Source: UBA10133 sp964348455 (lineage in GTDB: Bacteria > Patescibacteriota > Microgenomatia > UBA1400 > MFAQ01). Taken from it: DNA of 23,312 nt. Position 1 is the stretch's first letter. Every line of letters begins with the position of its first letter. This document shows positions 22,262 to 23,312 of the stretch, one piece after another. The translations under genes and the position numbers were made by a program. The DNA lies in assembly GCA_964348455.1 (NCBI GenBank), contig CAYGCQ010000019.1:1-23312 (forward strand), written 5' to 3'. The notes under the pieces were generated by a model. That model saw only the letters and a program-made list of their open reading frames with translations, was not told where the DNA came from and ran no database searches.

Positions 22262-23312
22262 TGAATATGTTTACTTAGTTTTTTAAATGTCTTTCTCCAC
22301 GTCCAGTTAGAAGTGGAATTTTTCCTAGCACTAATACTCATTATTCTGTTATTCTCTATGGCCAATATTACTTTTTTTAAAAATTCTGATTGATTTCTTG
22401 GGGTTAGATATCCAGATTCATTATCAACTACTGTCTCCATTATTCCACCCTCAGCAACAGATACAACTGGTGTACCACACGACTGAGATTCAATTGATGA
22501 TAATCCAAATGGCTCTTGATGAGCCGTAATGCACGTAACTAGGGACATCCTGTAAAGGTCCCTGAGTTCAATATCGGATACTCCTTTTATAATTTTTATT
22601 TTTGAGCCACTCTTTATTGTTGCCTTAATTTTTTTTATATACTCAGGACTTCCCTCCCCCACAAGCACTAGTTCATATTTATTTAGTATTGGCCTTAGTG
22701 CTTTCACCAAAAATAACTGGTCTTTAACAGGATTTAGACCGCCAACACATAGCAGCATTGGTTTTTTAGAGTAATTCTTAGGTTTAAAAAACTTTTCGTC
22801 AACACCAGGATATACTACCTCACAGTGTCTATTGTAAATCTTTTCTAGAATTTTTTTTGAAAAATTTGAATTGCATATTATTCTATTAGCTGACTTAACA
22901 TTTATTTCATCGATCATTTTTATAGGATAGCGAATAAGGTTTGCCACTATATCCTTAATATTTAGTGCGTGACACCACCAGGGTTCGTAGAATTCCCGCT
23001 GCGCTTCATGACATATGTATGAATTTGGAATTTTAATATATCGAAGTAAATATGGTGATTTTGTAAAATAATCATGATTTAGAAGTACGTAGTCATAATC
23101 CTTATTAATTATTCGGGACACTTGCTTATGGATTTTTGGCAGCTTAAATATTATCCATAGGTTTCTAAGGAGAAAATTGTTCCATGGATTTACCTTGAAA
23201 AAAATAGTTCTTACTCCATTTATTTTTTTAGGTTTTTTTTCACCAATTACAATGATTTCAATATGGTATTTTTTTGAGTATTTTTTTGTAATGTTTTCCA
23301 CAACTCTAATTC
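22258..23312 (-). CDS. Family 4 glycosyltransferase, 5' end outside the window
   Basis: The frame is open through the window edge, reading IRVVENITKKYSKKYHIEIIVIG; the usual GT4 start GG-x-x-RVVENIT therefore lies just beyond 23312, and the GTG at 23301 is unlikely to be the true start. The C-terminal domain has PMLLCVGGLNPVKDQLFLVKAL, LVLVGEGSPEYIKKI and the EX7E motif in HQEPFGLSSIESQSCGTPVVS. Coding base composition is clearly more A/T-rich and Lys/Asn/Ile-rich than its neighbours, which may reflect later acquisition. It leads the GT4-GT4-flippase operon as far as can be seen. Confidence 0.9.
   Translation of the reverse strand, partial: IRVVENITKKYSKKYHIEIIVIGEKKPKKINGVRTIFFKVNPWNNFLLRNLWIIFKLPKIHKQVSRIINKDYDYVLLNHDYFTKSPYLLRYIKIPNSYICHEAQREFYEPWWCHALNIKDIVANLIRYPIKMIDEINVKSANRIICNSNFSKKILEKIYNRHCEVVYPGVDEKFFKPKNYSKKPMLLCVGGLNPVKDQLFLVKALRPILNKYELVLVGEGSPEYIKKIKATIKSGSKIKIIKGVSDIELRDLYRMSLVTCITAHQEPFGLSSIESQSCGTPVVSVAEGGIMETVVDNESGYLTPRNQSEFLKKVILAIENNRIMSISARKNSTSNWTWRKTFKKLSKHIQ

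Overview
The window looks like chromosome from a low-GC, small-genome bacterium, most likely a Candidate Phyla Radiation (Patescibacteria) member of the Microgenomates kind. This placement is inferred from gene content and style: closely packed genes, many divergent and convergent neighbours, a compact pyruvate kinase, stand-alone PD-(D/E)XK nucleases, a DUF2130 protein, CAP and Ig-like surface proteins, and a large glycosyltransferase block. UGA ends real genes at 3377-3379 and 19901-19903, so it is a stop codon here; this argues against the Gracilibacteria/Absconditabacteria code. No phage, insertion-sequence or CRISPR genes are visible.

Positions 1-9700 hold mostly housekeeping and DNA-handling genes: the end of a GreA-like factor, a four-cysteine PD-(D/E)XK nuclease, pyruvate kinase, a histidine phosphatase, an isolated unknown gene with its own promoter, Shine-Dalgarno and terminator, a DUF2130 protein, a ferredoxin coupled to an unknown gene, a short HPF-like protein, a tandem CAP-domain surface protein, a second Cas4/RecB-like nuclease behind a PAP2 phosphatase, and an MFS transporter. 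REP/MITE-like palindromes lie at 226-331 and 2623-2707.

Positions 9700-14130 hold a YgjP-type metallopeptidase translationally coupled to a PIF1-like helicase, an anchored PsbP-like protein, a tRNA-Gly(CCC) with an unusual T-loop, an unknown protein, a small ORF with a terminator, and a membrane-anchored protein with two Ig-like domains.

Positions 14104-23312 form a surface-glycan locus. One overlapping minus-strand operon (19216 to 14104) encodes a GT2, an acyltransferase 3, a second GT2, a GT39-like membrane glycosyltransferase and a Wzy/WaaL-like polymerase or ligase. A second operon (beyond 23312 to 19878) encodes two GT4 enzymes and a Wzx-like flippase. A SAM methyltransferase lies between them on the plus strand. 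Together these could build, modify, flip and polymerise an undecaprenyl-linked glycan. No nucleotide-sugar synthesis genes are in the window.

The most notable global signal is in gene expression. At least nine operon-leading genes have a -10 box only 5-7 nt before the start codon, which predicts leaderless mRNAs, and Shine-Dalgarno sequences are almost absent. The clear exception is the unknown gene at 3442-3807.
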